Shown one piece after another: positions 18,362 to 26,655 of a DNA stretch of 64,000 nt. The stretch covers positions 30,531 through 94,530 of the forward strand of contig JAFQRE010000039.1 in assembly GCA_017410245.1 (NCBI GenBank), in the 5' to 3' direction. Source of the stretch: Bacteroidaceae bacterium. Lineage in GTDB: Bacteria; Bacteroidota; Bacteroidia; Bacteroidales; Barnesiellaceae_A. The notes beneath the pieces were generated by a model. It made no database searches and was not told the DNA's origin. It was given only the letters and a program-made list of their open reading frames with translations. Every line of letters begins with the position of its first letter. Position 1 is the first letter of the stretch. The position numbers and the translations under genes are program-made.

Positions 18362-19024
18362 TCAGATGGTTAAGTCTTGCTCCTCTTTCAGTCGCAAAGT
18401 AATATTCAATATTTCCGATATAAGTATAAAGATGATTGCTATGACAATACCTTGACTCATGCGTGGATAGGTCATGCTATAGCCAATCAAATCTAAATGC
18501 TGCGAGTAGTACCATGTGGGAAGTATGGTGGTAATGGTAAATAGTATGTATGCTGCCAACATACTATACGATACCCTACGCAATTGCTTTAGTGCAACAT
18601 TGTTCATGATGCCCTGCCTTGCGAGTGTTGTTGCCAATTTTACCATATATACTATAAAATATATGGCGCATACAATGGCTATGAAAGAGAGTATGGCAGT
18701 GACTATATTGATACCTGTCGATACTTTCTCTATGGGGATAAAGAGTAGCATCTCGCGTTTGAAGTCGATGCTTCCCAACATACCATCGGTGCTATTTATG
18801 GCTTGTATGCTACTGACTCCGTCAGGTATTACCTCTACACCTATGGGGTAGCCTTTGTAAGTGAGGTGCTCGCCTATCTCGGGTGTCACAAAACCCAATA
18901 CAAAACCACTCACCATATCCCAACAAAGGGGTACTGTGAGTAGCAACGCTATGATAGCAGTCAGTATTTGAATTTTTCGTAGAGCCTTCATCGTTACTTT
19001 GTCGGTTTCATTTTTCGACTGCAA
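18362..19024 (-). CDS. DUF2975 membrane protein
   Basis: This 220-residue protein has four predicted membrane helices (about 18-38, 100-125, 150-170 and 190-208) and a soluble loop of about 60 residues between the first two. The pattern matches DUF2975 proteins, which occur next to small XRE regulators as here. The function is unknown. A second in-frame Met 11 codons in (18991, MKALRKIQ) may be the true start, because a -7-like TATCTTTA sits at 19033-19026, immediately before the first Met. Confidence 0.78.
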   Translation of the reverse strand: MQSKNETDKVTMKALRKIQILTAIIALLLTVPLCWDMVSGFVLGFVTPEIGEHLTYKGYPIGVEVIPDGVSSIQAINSTDGMLGSIDFKREMLLFIPIEKVSTGINIVTAILSFIAIVCAIYFIVYMVKLATTLARQGIMNNVALKQLRRVSYSMLAAYILFTITTILPTWYYSQHLDLIGYSMTYPRMSQGIVIAIIFILISEILNITLRLKEEQDLTI

Positions 19025-19114
19025 ATAAAGATATTTTTTATTAAAAAAGCAAGGGAAACAATATTTATTTATCGAAAAGCAATAATTGTATCCCCTCGCT
19101 TTATGATTTTTTAA

Positions 19115-21046
19115 TTATAATGCATCGCATTCGGCCAGCCATATTGCCGATGAGGTATCGCTGGGCATACGCCAACTACCGCGTGGCGATAGGCTTACCG
19201 AGCATACTTTAGGACCATCGGGCATACAACTGCGCTTGAACTGGTTGTTGAAGAAGCGGCGATAGAAGTTGCGTAGCCAATGCTTGATGGTGTCGTCGTC
19301 GTATTCGCCCTTGAAAGCATGGCGTGCCAAGAAGTACACTTTTGACGGACTGAAACCATGTTGCAATGTGTAGTAGATAAAGAAGTCGTGCAACTCGTAT
19401 GGGCCTACCAAATCCTCTGTCTTTTGTTTTATATTACCATCGTTGTCGGCAGGAGTCAGCTCGGGGCTGATAGGAGTTGCAACAATATCGAGTAGCGACT
19501 TGCGTATCTTTTCGTTCGACTCTTTGCCGGCAGCCCATTCAACCAAGGCTCGAACAAGTGTCTTGGGTACGCCGGCCGATACACCATACATCGACATGTG
19601 GTCGCCGTTGTATGTAGCCCAACCAAGTGCCAACTCGGACAAGTCGCCGGTACCTATCACTAAGCCATTGGTTTGGTTGGCAACGTCCATGAGTATCTGA
19701 GTGCGCTCGCGTGCTTGCGAATTTTCGTATGTAATATCGTGTACGTTGATGTCGTGGCCTAAATCTATAAAGTGTTGCTTTACAGCTGGTACAATCGATA
19801 TTTCGCGCATTGTTATTCCCAACTCTTGCATCAAGATGAGGGCGTTGTCGTGTGTGCGGTCGCTTGTTCCAAAACCGGGCATTGTGATACCCACGATGTG
19901 GCTCATAGGACGATTTAATCGGCGCAAAGCCTCGGCGCAAACGAGCAGTGCAAGGGTAGAGTCGAGACCTCCCGATACGCCCAATACAAGGCTCTTGGTT
20001 TGTGTGTGCAATATGCGTTTGGTTATGGCCGATACTTGTATATTAAATGCCTCTTGGCAGGCCTCATCGAGAGCTATGGGATCGGAGGGAACAAAAGGAG
20101 ACGGTGCTATGGGGCGTGTAAGTGAGATACTCTTCTTGTTCATGTTGGGTATGATAGTCTCTCGGTAGGGCTGTATCTGTCGCAATGCTGCTGCACCACC
20201 CATGAAACTTGTTGTGGCTTGACGCTCGCTATTGAGACGATTGACATCTATCTCGCTGATGGCAAGTTGTGGGTTGATACAGAAACGCTCGGCTGTTGCC
20301 AACATGGTTCCTGCCTCAAAGATAAGCGCATTACCGGCAAACACGAGGTCGGCTGTCGATTCGCCAAATCCCGACGATGCATAAATGTAACCACTGCAAC
20401 AACGGGCACTCTGTTGCGAAACAAGTGAGCGCAGATATTTGTTCTTGCCTATCTGCTCGTTGCTGGCCGAGAGGTTTACCAATATGTTGGCTCCGTTTTG
20501 TGCGTGGTGACAGCTGGGGGGAACGGGTGTCCACACGTCCTCGCATATCTCTATGGCAAATTTGGCCTCTCCTATGGTGAAGAGTTGTCGGGCTCCCAAT
20601 GGTGCTCTTTGGCCACATACGGTCACTGTATCGCTATATGCATCGGCTGCCGTAGCAAACCAGCGTTCTTCGTTAAACTCCTTGTAGCCGGGCAGATAGC
20701 TCTTGGGTACAACACCATGTATCTTGCCATGTGACGATACAATGGCACAGTTGAACAATTGGTTGTCACAACGTACAGGTGCGCCTATTACGCATACCAT
20801 GTCAAGCTCCTTGGTCTCTTCGATAAAATAGGCTATGGCTTTCTCGGCCTCGTCAAGAAGAAGGCGTTGGCCAAAAAGGTCGCCACAGGTATATGCTGTT
20901 ATACATAATTCGGGAAAAACTATCCATTCAACATCTTGGCTGGCTGCTTGTCGTGCCAATTCTACCATGCCTCGTGCATTGCTATGGCAATCGGCTACGG
21001 TAACAGGAGGTATTGCAGCAGCTACTTTTATAAATCCGTACTTCAT
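19115..21046 (-). CDS. nadE: Glutamine-dependent NAD+ synthetase
   Basis: The enzyme amidates nicotinate adenine dinucleotide to NAD+ using glutamine. An N-terminal nitrilase-type glutaminase domain carries the triad E46 (FPELCITAY), K115 (VVPKSYLPGY) and C168 (EICEDVW). The C-terminal NAD synthase domain has the pyrophosphatase loop GVSGGLDST at about 365-373. The frame is open for 11 more codons upstream, but the MKYGF start at 21046 is chosen because the promoter -7 element overlaps the first upstream Met (21079). About 643 residues. Together with pncB it covers the first and last steps of Preiss-Handler NAD synthesis. Confidence 0.95.
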   Translation of the reverse strand: MKYGFIKVAAAIPPVTVADCHSNARGMVELARQAASQDVEWIVFPELCITAYTCGDLFGQRLLLDEAEKAIAYFIEETKELDMVCVIGAPVRCDNQLFNCAIVSSHGKIHGVVPKSYLPGYKEFNEERWFATAADAYSDTVTVCGQRAPLGARQLFTIGEAKFAIEICEDVWTPVPPSCHHAQNGANILVNLSASNEQIGKNKYLRSLVSQQSARCCSGYIYASSGFGESTADLVFAGNALIFEAGTMLATAERFCINPQLAISEIDVNRLNSERQATTSFMGGAAALRQIQPYRETIIPNMNKKSISLTRPIAPSPFVPSDPIALDEACQEAFNIQVSAITKRILHTQTKSLVLGVSGGLDSTLALLVCAEALRRLNRPMSHIVGITMPGFGTSDRTHDNALILMQELGITMREISIVPAVKQHFIDLGHDINVHDITYENSQARERTQILMDVANQTNGLVIGTGDLSELALGWATYNGDHMSMYGVSAGVPKTLVRALVEWAAGKESNEKIRKSLLDIVATPISPELTPADNDGNIKQKTEDLVGPYELHDFFIYYTLQHGFSPSKVYFLARHAFKGEYDDDTIKHWLRNFYRRFFNNQFKRSCMPDGPKVCSVSLSPRGSWRMPSDTSSAIWLAECDAL

Positions 21047-21076
21047 AATTATAAAGTGTGTTAATATATACTCTTG

Positions 21077-21084
21077 CAAAGATA
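21077..21084 (-). promoter_or_regulatory. -7 element (TATCTTTG) for nadE
   Basis: Minus-strand TATCTTTG lies 30 bases upstream of the MKYGF start. It overlaps the longer possible start at 21079, which would therefore not be in the transcript. This decides the nadE start. Confidence 0.55.
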
Positions 21085-21123
21085 AAAAAAATGCTACATA
21101 AAAATAATCTCAAAGCTAAATAT

Positions 21124-21131
21124 TACCTTTG
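21124..21131 (+). promoter_or_regulatory. -7 element (TACCTTTG) for the small membrane protein
   Basis: TACCTTTG followed by C lies 23 bases before the ATG at 21155 and is divergent from the nadE element. No -33 TTG is at the normal spacing. Confidence 0.45.
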
Positions 21132-21154
21132 CAAGGTCAAAAATTAATACTTTT

Positions 21155-21442
21155 ATGAAGCGCAATCATATTTTTTCTTTTATAATTTCATTCTTGCTGT
21201 TTTGGGCTATCTGTTATGTATTCAATTCTGTGGCCCTCATTGGCAAGTTGGTTGTTGCTAAGGCTTTTATCAGTCCGTGGCTTACTTATACGAGTGTGAT
21301 GAAGTATATGAGTATAGGTATGGGCATTGAAGAGTGGATAGCCTATACATTGGCTGCATTATTGTTGTTGTTCTTGTGGATATCAATCTATTTCTTTGTA
21401 TTTTCGCTTCTTCGCGCTATTCAACTTAAGGCTAAGCGTTGA
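21155..21442 (+). CDS. Small membrane protein of unknown function
   Basis: This 95-residue protein has two clear membrane helices (about 8-28 and 60-85) separated by an amphipathic stretch, and a basic C-terminus (IQLKAKR). I do not recognise a family. It has its own -7 element and is followed by a strong terminator, so it is an independent transcription unit between nadE and a T9SS protein gene. Confidence 0.7.
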   Translation: MKRNHIFSFIISFLLFWAICYVFNSVALIGKLVVAKAFISPWLTYTSVMKYMSIGMGIEEWIAYTLAALLLLFLWISIYFFVFSLLRAIQLKAKR

Positions 21443-21463
21443 TAAATATGGGTTTATAAAACG

Positions 21464-21505
21464 ACAAGAGACTGTACCTTATTGCTCACAGGTACAGTCT
21501 CTTGT
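21464..21505. terminator. Bidirectional intrinsic terminator
   Basis: A perfect 16-base stem (ACAAGAGACTGTACCT and complement) with a 10-base loop sits between the convergent small membrane protein and T9SS propeller genes. Confidence 0.85.
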
Positions 21506-21522
21506 TCTATTTATGGGTAGTC

Positions 21523-23277
21523 TTATCTAACTACTACCTTGCTTACTTGAGTATCTTCGCTACCGGTCACTTTCACGATGTAGATGCCCGGAGTCAAGTT
21601 GAGTTGCCATCTTTCGCCGGGATTTTCTACTTGAAGCACATTCATGCCATTGATGTCATACACAGCTAAATGTTGTGTATTGCAGGGCATATATAGTGTG
21701 TTGTCGGCTATGTATATAGGCTCAGTGTCATTTCTTATACCCTCTACGTTGTCGAGGTTGTTGAGATTGATAGTATAAGAAAACTCTCGGAAAGATACGT
21801 TCTCGCCCCATTCGTCATACATGAAAGAGGTGAAGATTGTACCTTCACTGTTGCAGTGTACCGATCCGGAAACAATACTATCTTCTACAACCTCATAATC
21901 CATGGGATAACCCTCCGAATCATAGCTTGTAACGACGAGGACATCGAATGTGGTTATGTTCTTTACCCATTGACCTACTTCGGCCGACAATCCATTGATG
22001 TAATCGACAAAGGGAATTTTTACATTACCATCGGGCGATACTATATAAGAGTTGCGACCATAAGCCATCTTGGGGTTTTGAGCAATCCAACGTCCGTCGT
22101 TGAGAGCACTCGATGCTATCATGTCGGTAACTCCGGCAATGGGAGTCATAGTGTCGCCATTTTCGAGATCGATGCGTTGGGGTACAAATACGCTCTTGGG
22201 ATTGAGCGGGTTGCTTGTATCTAAACTCTCTATTGTAGTGGTGTAGTAGCGGCCGTTGCCCGATACATATACATTGTTGAATACAAAACATTTATTATAC
22301 ATTTTGTCCATCAAGTCCATCTCGAAGGCATTGGCTTTGCGATAATAGTCGTTGAGTATGTTTTCAAACTCGCGCATGGCATTCTTGTACTCATCGATGC
22401 GCTCTTTTATATAATCGCCAGCATTGGGCTCGGCAGGATATTCGTCAATTTCGCCATTTTGAAATTTATCGTATTCAATCCAGAATGCGTTCCACGCAGC
22501 ATTCCATGCAGCCAATTCCTCTTCATTCATGAACTCTTCACCATTAGGCGCTTCGGGCTCTTCACCGGGCCACTCCATAAATTCTGTTCCCTCGGCATAC
22601 AATACACCTTCATCGATAGTGCGGTAGCTCCATGTGCCATCGGTAGCTTGAGTGTATATGATGGGGTAAATGTAGAAACCGGACCAATCTACAATTTGGC
22701 CTACTATAGTCTTGCCATCGTCACTTATTGATATGGCTGTAACGTACTGAGGTATGCGTCCGCAGAAGTCGGTCTCGGGTTGGGGTAGTTCTACATACAT
22801 GTCGTAGCTGCCTTCGCTGTTACGATCCCAATATACGGGCTTTATCATTTGTACGCTATACATGTTCAGGCCGGAATTGCCTACAAATCCAACGATACGG
22901 TTGCCATCGGGTGTAATGCCATTGGCAAGGTTGAGTGCCGTATTCTCGGGCTTGAGAGGCAGAGGTGTCCATTTTTCATTTTGCCAGTATGCGCATATGG
23001 CATCGTTAGTGCCTCCCACTATTATACCGTCGTTGCTTATACAATTGCCTATACCGGTAGCATAATATTCGGTTACTGCATCTTCCGATGCAGTATATTC
23101 AAGATAGGTGTCGCTATCTTGGATATACATAAATACAGTACCTAAGTTTTGAGTGGCAAGCCACTTGCCGTTAGGCGACATTTTGTCGAAGTAGAAACCT
23201 TCGTGATAGGTGGTAACTTGTGCCATAGCTGTGAGAGTAGCTATGGCCAAAATCATGGTAAGTAGAGCTTTTTTCAT
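21523..23277 (-). CDS. T9SS-exported beta-propeller-like protein with an acidic helical insert
   Basis: The 584-residue protein has a signal peptide (1-19, cleavage near AMAQ). Repeated HAF-type blades are seen as xSxDGxxVVG patterns: ISNDGIIVGG about 80-89, ITPDGNRIVGF about 120-130, ISDDGKTIVGQ about 178-188, VSGNGRYYTTT about 325. Between blades lies a strongly acidic, Trp- and Glu-rich segment (about 228-312) that looks helical. The last 70 residues are a T9SS type A tail (LYMPCNTQHLAVYDINGM ... GIYIVKVTGS ... SKVVVR). It is probably a cell-surface or released protein of unknown role, with its own complete promoter. Confidence 0.75.
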   Translation of the reverse strand: MKKALLTMILAIATLTAMAQVTTYHEGFYFDKMSPNGKWLATQNLGTVFMYIQDSDTYLEYTASEDAVTEYYATGIGNCISNDGIIVGGTNDAICAYWQNEKWTPLPLKPENTALNLANGITPDGNRIVGFVGNSGLNMYSVQMIKPVYWDRNSEGSYDMYVELPQPETDFCGRIPQYVTAISISDDGKTIVGQIVDWSGFYIYPIIYTQATDGTWSYRTIDEGVLYAEGTEFMEWPGEEPEAPNGEEFMNEEELAAWNAAWNAFWIEYDKFQNGEIDEYPAEPNAGDYIKERIDEYKNAMREFENILNDYYRKANAFEMDLMDKMYNKCFVFNNVYVSGNGRYYTTTIESLDTSNPLNPKSVFVPQRIDLENGDTMTPIAGVTDMIASSALNDGRWIAQNPKMAYGRNSYIVSPDGNVKIPFVDYINGLSAEVGQWVKNITTFDVLVVTSYDSEGYPMDYEVVEDSIVSGSVHCNSEGTIFTSFMYDEWGENVSFREFSYTINLNNLDNVEGIRNDTEPIYIADNTLYMPCNTQHLAVYDINGMNVLQVENPGERWQLNLTPGIYIVKVTGSEDTQVSKVVVR

Positions 23278-23302
23278 ATGTAGTTATTTAAGATTAATGT
23301 GT

Positions 23303-23333
23303 CAAAAGTAGTAAATATTGTTGATACGAACAA
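23303..23333 (-). promoter_or_regulatory. Complete -33/-7 promoter for the T9SS propeller gene
   Basis: Minus-strand TTG (23333-23331), a 20-base spacer and TACTTTTG (23310-23303). The start codon is 25 bases downstream. Confidence 0.65.
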
Positions 23334-23406
23334 TCTATTATTGGCCTTTTATGTAATAAATAATTAATTCTTGTCATAAGAATACCCATAGCCTTGGTTA
23401 AATAAT

Positions 23407-23414
23407 TAACTTTG
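23407..23414 (+). promoter_or_regulatory. -7 element (TAACTTTG) for the DUF5686 gene
   Basis: TAACTTTG followed by C lies about 60 bases before the ATG at 23476. No TTG was found at a normal -33 distance. Confidence 0.45.
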
Positions 23415-23475
23415 CATGGCAATTTGTATCTACCCTTGCAGTATTGTATGGTAGGTATTAATTTGCCCGTTTTTT

Positions 23476-26043
23476 ATGGAATGCCTCAAACACATATACC
23501 GCATAGTTGTATTGGTAATACTATTATGTATTGCTACCGCTGTTGTTGCGCAGAAACCAACAGTGTTGCGAGGTATTGTTATAGACTCACTTACCAGCGA
23601 GCCTTTGTCCAATGTGTCAGTGACGCTTGTAGGTAGCGATAGAGGGGCTACCACCGATGTTGCGGGAAGGTTCGATATTACAACGCAGAGCCACTTTGAG
23701 TGTGTGCGGTTTTCGTTGTTGGGTTATAAAACGGTAGATAAGCAAGTGCGCAAAGGTCGCAATAATAAGTTGCATGTAGCTCTGTCGCCTATGTCGATAC
23801 CGCTCGATGAGGTATTGGTGCAACCGAGCAAAGAGAAGTATAGCAAGAAGAATAATCCGGCAGTAGATCTGGCACGACGGCTTATTGCTATGCGTGCTGC
23901 CGAAGATTCGCTTCGGCCGGCCTTCTTTTCGCAACAGAAGTACGAAAAGACGACCTTTGCATTCAATAACTTCGATGAACGAATGCGTGCCAATCCTCTC
24001 TTCCGCTCCATACCCTTTCTTACGGCGCATGTCGATACTTCCGATGTGACACATCGTCCTATACTCAACGTGGCTATTCAGGAGCGCATTATCGACTACT
24101 ATTCGCGTAGTGCTCCTCGAGCTACTCGTGAGGTTGTGACGGCTGTCAATCGTGCCGGACTTGAGGGTTTTATCGATGCCGAGAATATGCACTCGTTTGC
24201 TTCCGAGATGTTTCGTGAGATAGACTTGTATGATAACGATATAAAGTTGCTCAATCAGCAGTTTGTCAGTCCGTTGTCGCAGTATGCTGTATCGTTCTAT
24301 AAGTACTATCTGCTCGACACCTTGTATGTCGATGGCGAGAAGTGTATTGATCTTGGTTTTGCTTCATACAATCCTCAATCCTTTGGTTTTGCCGGACACT
24401 TGTATGTGGTGATAGATGACTCAAGCTATTTTGTCAAACGTGCCCATTATACCATTCCGCGCGATATTAACCTCAATTATGTGAGCCGTATGATATTGCA
24501 GCAAGACTATGTGCGCGACACTTTGGGGCGTAGGGTGAAGGTCTATGATGATGTTGTAACGGAGTTTAGTATGGCTCCCGGTATGCCGGGATTGTATGCT
24601 CGTCGCTCTATCTACTACTCTCGGCAACAATATGGCGAGCCTCAACTTGATGGTATATTTGATGGCTTACAGCAAGAGGTGGTACTTGAGAGTGCCACCA
24701 AGCGTGACCAAACTTTCTGGTTGCACAACCGTCCGGTACCTCTTGCGCCTCAAGAAGATGCCATAGGTGAGGTGACACGTAGGCTCAAGGAGATTCCGGC
24801 AGTAAAGACAGTTGCCAAGATTACCCATTCGCTTTTTACGGGTTATGTGGCAACACATAAACACGATGAAGAGAGTCGATTTGATATAGGTCCTATCAAC
24901 ACATTTATCAGTGGCAATAGTATAGAGGGTGTGCGACTGAAGGTAGGTGGTACGACTACAGCCAAGTTGCACCCTCGTCTTTTTGCCTCGGGATATGTGG
25001 CTTATGGATTTGATGATGATAAGTGGAAGTATGGTGCTGCGTTGGAGTACTCTTTCAACAACAAGCGACACTCGCCGCTCGAGTATCCCATTCGCTCGTT
25101 GAAGGTGCATTATAACAACGATCTCAACTACTTGGCACAGCGTTACCTGCATACATCGCGCGACAACTTTGTGTTGTCGTTGCGCCGTGCGCCCGACTAC
25201 AATGCTACTTATTTGCAGTCGTATGGTATCACGTATAAGCACGAGTTTGCCGGTGGTTTGTCGTTGCAATTGGCTCTGCGCAATGAACAGCAACATAGCA
25301 CTCCTTATATGTCATTTGATGTAGAAAGGGGAGGAACTGTTACACCGGTTTCCTCGCTTGAACAGACATTGGGCGAGGTGTGCCTGCAATATGCTCCTAC
25401 CGAGAAGTTCCTTACCTCGTATGGAGAGCGACAGACTATCGATAATGATGCCGTACAGCTCACTCTGCGTCACCTTTTTGCCATAAAAGGTTTGGGAAGT
25501 GATTATACCTATCATCACACCGAAGCTGCTGTCTCGAAACGTTTCCGCATGTCGAAACTGGGTTTTGCCGATGTCATTCTCAAGGCCGGCAAGGTATGGA
25601 ATGATGTGCCATATCCGCTACTCATCATACCTTATGCCAACATGTCATATACCATACAGCCCGAGTCTTATTCGTTGCTGTCGCCTATGGAGTTTATTTT
25701 CGACCAATATGCCTCATGGGATATTACCTATCATGCCAATGGGTTGCTATTCAACAATATACCATATATAAATAGGCTCGGATTGCGCGAGGTAGTTACA
25801 TTCCGAGGTATTTATGGTAGTATTAAAGATACCAATTACTACCCCGAGCAGACAGGGTTGTTTCTTTTCAATCCCGATTGGAATGTACAACGTATGCAAG
25901 GCACACCTTATATGGAGCTGGGTGTGGGTATAGAGAATATACTCACAATCTTGCGAGTTGAATATGTATTCAGGCTAACCTATCGTGATACACCGGGAGT
26001 AGATCGTGGTGGTGTGCGTGTAGGTTTGCACTTTACTTTCTGA
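23476..26043 (+). CDS. DUF5686 outer-membrane protein with carboxypeptidase-like regulatory domain
   Basis: This is an 855-residue Bacteroidetes-specific protein. After a signal peptide (1-25, ending VVAQ) comes a carboxypeptidase-regulatory-like domain (about 29-112, RGIVIDSLTSEPLSNVSVTL ... VALSPMSIPLDEVLVQ), like that of TonB-dependent receptors. The DUF5686 region follows (about 130-855). Alternating hydrophobic strands towards the C-terminus and the final aromatic residue (RVGLHFTF) indicate an outer-membrane beta-barrel. No plug domain or TonB box is evident, so it is not a classical SusC. The function is unknown. Its stop overlaps the GNAT start as TGATG. Confidence 0.85.
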   Translation: MECLKHIYRIVVLVILLCIATAVVAQKPTVLRGIVIDSLTSEPLSNVSVTLVGSDRGATTDVAGRFDITTQSHFECVRFSLLGYKTVDKQVRKGRNNKLHVALSPMSIPLDEVLVQPSKEKYSKKNNPAVDLARRLIAMRAAEDSLRPAFFSQQKYEKTTFAFNNFDERMRANPLFRSIPFLTAHVDTSDVTHRPILNVAIQERIIDYYSRSAPRATREVVTAVNRAGLEGFIDAENMHSFASEMFREIDLYDNDIKLLNQQFVSPLSQYAVSFYKYYLLDTLYVDGEKCIDLGFASYNPQSFGFAGHLYVVIDDSSYFVKRAHYTIPRDINLNYVSRMILQQDYVRDTLGRRVKVYDDVVTEFSMAPGMPGLYARRSIYYSRQQYGEPQLDGIFDGLQQEVVLESATKRDQTFWLHNRPVPLAPQEDAIGEVTRRLKEIPAVKTVAKITHSLFTGYVATHKHDEESRFDIGPINTFISGNSIEGVRLKVGGTTTAKLHPRLFASGYVAYGFDDDKWKYGAALEYSFNNKRHSPLEYPIRSLKVHYNNDLNYLAQRYLHTSRDNFVLSLRRAPDYNATYLQSYGITYKHEFAGGLSLQLALRNEQQHSTPYMSFDVERGGTVTPVSSLEQTLGEVCLQYAPTEKFLTSYGERQTIDNDAVQLTLRHLFAIKGLGSDYTYHHTEAAVSKRFRMSKLGFADVILKAGKVWNDVPYPLLIIPYANMSYTIQPESYSLLSPMEFIFDQYASWDITYHANGLLFNNIPYINRLGLREVVTFRGIYGSIKDTNYYPEQTGLFLFNPDWNVQRMQGTPYMELGVGIENILTILRVEYVFRLTYRDTPGVDRGGVRVGLHFTF

Positions 26044-26573
26044 TGTTAAATCAAATAAATAGCAATATGTTTAGTTACCGACACGCAACAATCAATGATG
26101 TATCACTTATACGCTCGCTTGCCGATGGCGTATGGCAGGCAACCTATGCCTCTATTCTGTCGCCCGAACAGATAGAGTATATGTTTGAAATGATGTATAG
26201 TCACGAAAATCTCACTATGCAGATGCGTGATAAGCATCATCACTTCATAATTATTATGCGCGATGAAGAGCCTTGCGCTTATATATCTATAGAACCATTG
26301 GGGGAGGGAAGATATAATTTCCAAAAGATATATGCCCGCCTCGAGGTACATGGCCTGGGAGTGGGACGATATATGATAGAACAAGGAGTAGAGTGGGTAA
26401 AAGAATGTGAGCGAGGCCACAACAATGATATTGTAATTGAACTCTTTGTCAATAGAGCCAATCCGGCTGTAGGTTTTTATCGACACATGGGATTTGAGAT
26501 TGTCAATACCCGTGACCATGATATTGGCAATGGTTTCTTTATGAACGACTATATTATGGAGCGAACTGTTTAA
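26043..26573 (+). CDS. GNAT family N-acetyltransferase
   Basis: This 176-residue acetyltransferase has the N-terminal YRHATINDVSLIRSLADGVW strand-helix, the acetyl-CoA loop region FQKIYARLEVHGLGVGRYMIEQ (about 98-119, pyrophosphate-binding HGLGVG) and the C-terminal ELFVNRANPAVGFYRHMGFEIV strand-helix. The substrate is unknown. The chosen start overlaps the DUF5686 stop codon by one base (TGATG), which suggests translational coupling; an internal ATG at 26067 (MFSYRHAT) fits the family N-terminus equally well. Confidence 0.88.
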   Translation: MLNQINSNMFSYRHATINDVSLIRSLADGVWQATYASILSPEQIEYMFEMMYSHENLTMQMRDKHHHFIIIMRDEEPCAYISIEPLGEGRYNFQKIYARLEVHGLGVGRYMIEQGVEWVKECERGHNNDIVIELFVNRANPAVGFYRHMGFEIVNTRDHDIGNGFFMNDYIMERTV

Positions 26574-26596
26574 TCACGCACATATAGCCCTAAAAG

Positions 26597-26634
26597 AACG
26601 GCAGGTTGCATTGTGAACATTGCAACCTGCCGTT
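26597..26634. terminator. Bidirectional intrinsic terminator
   Basis: A 14-base perfect stem (AACGGCAGGTTGCA and complement) with a 10-base loop, followed on the plus strand by TCTATCTTG. It separates the convergent GNAT and M6 peptidase genes. Confidence 0.8.
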
Positions 26635-26655
26635 TCTATCTTGTTGAGGTAATAC

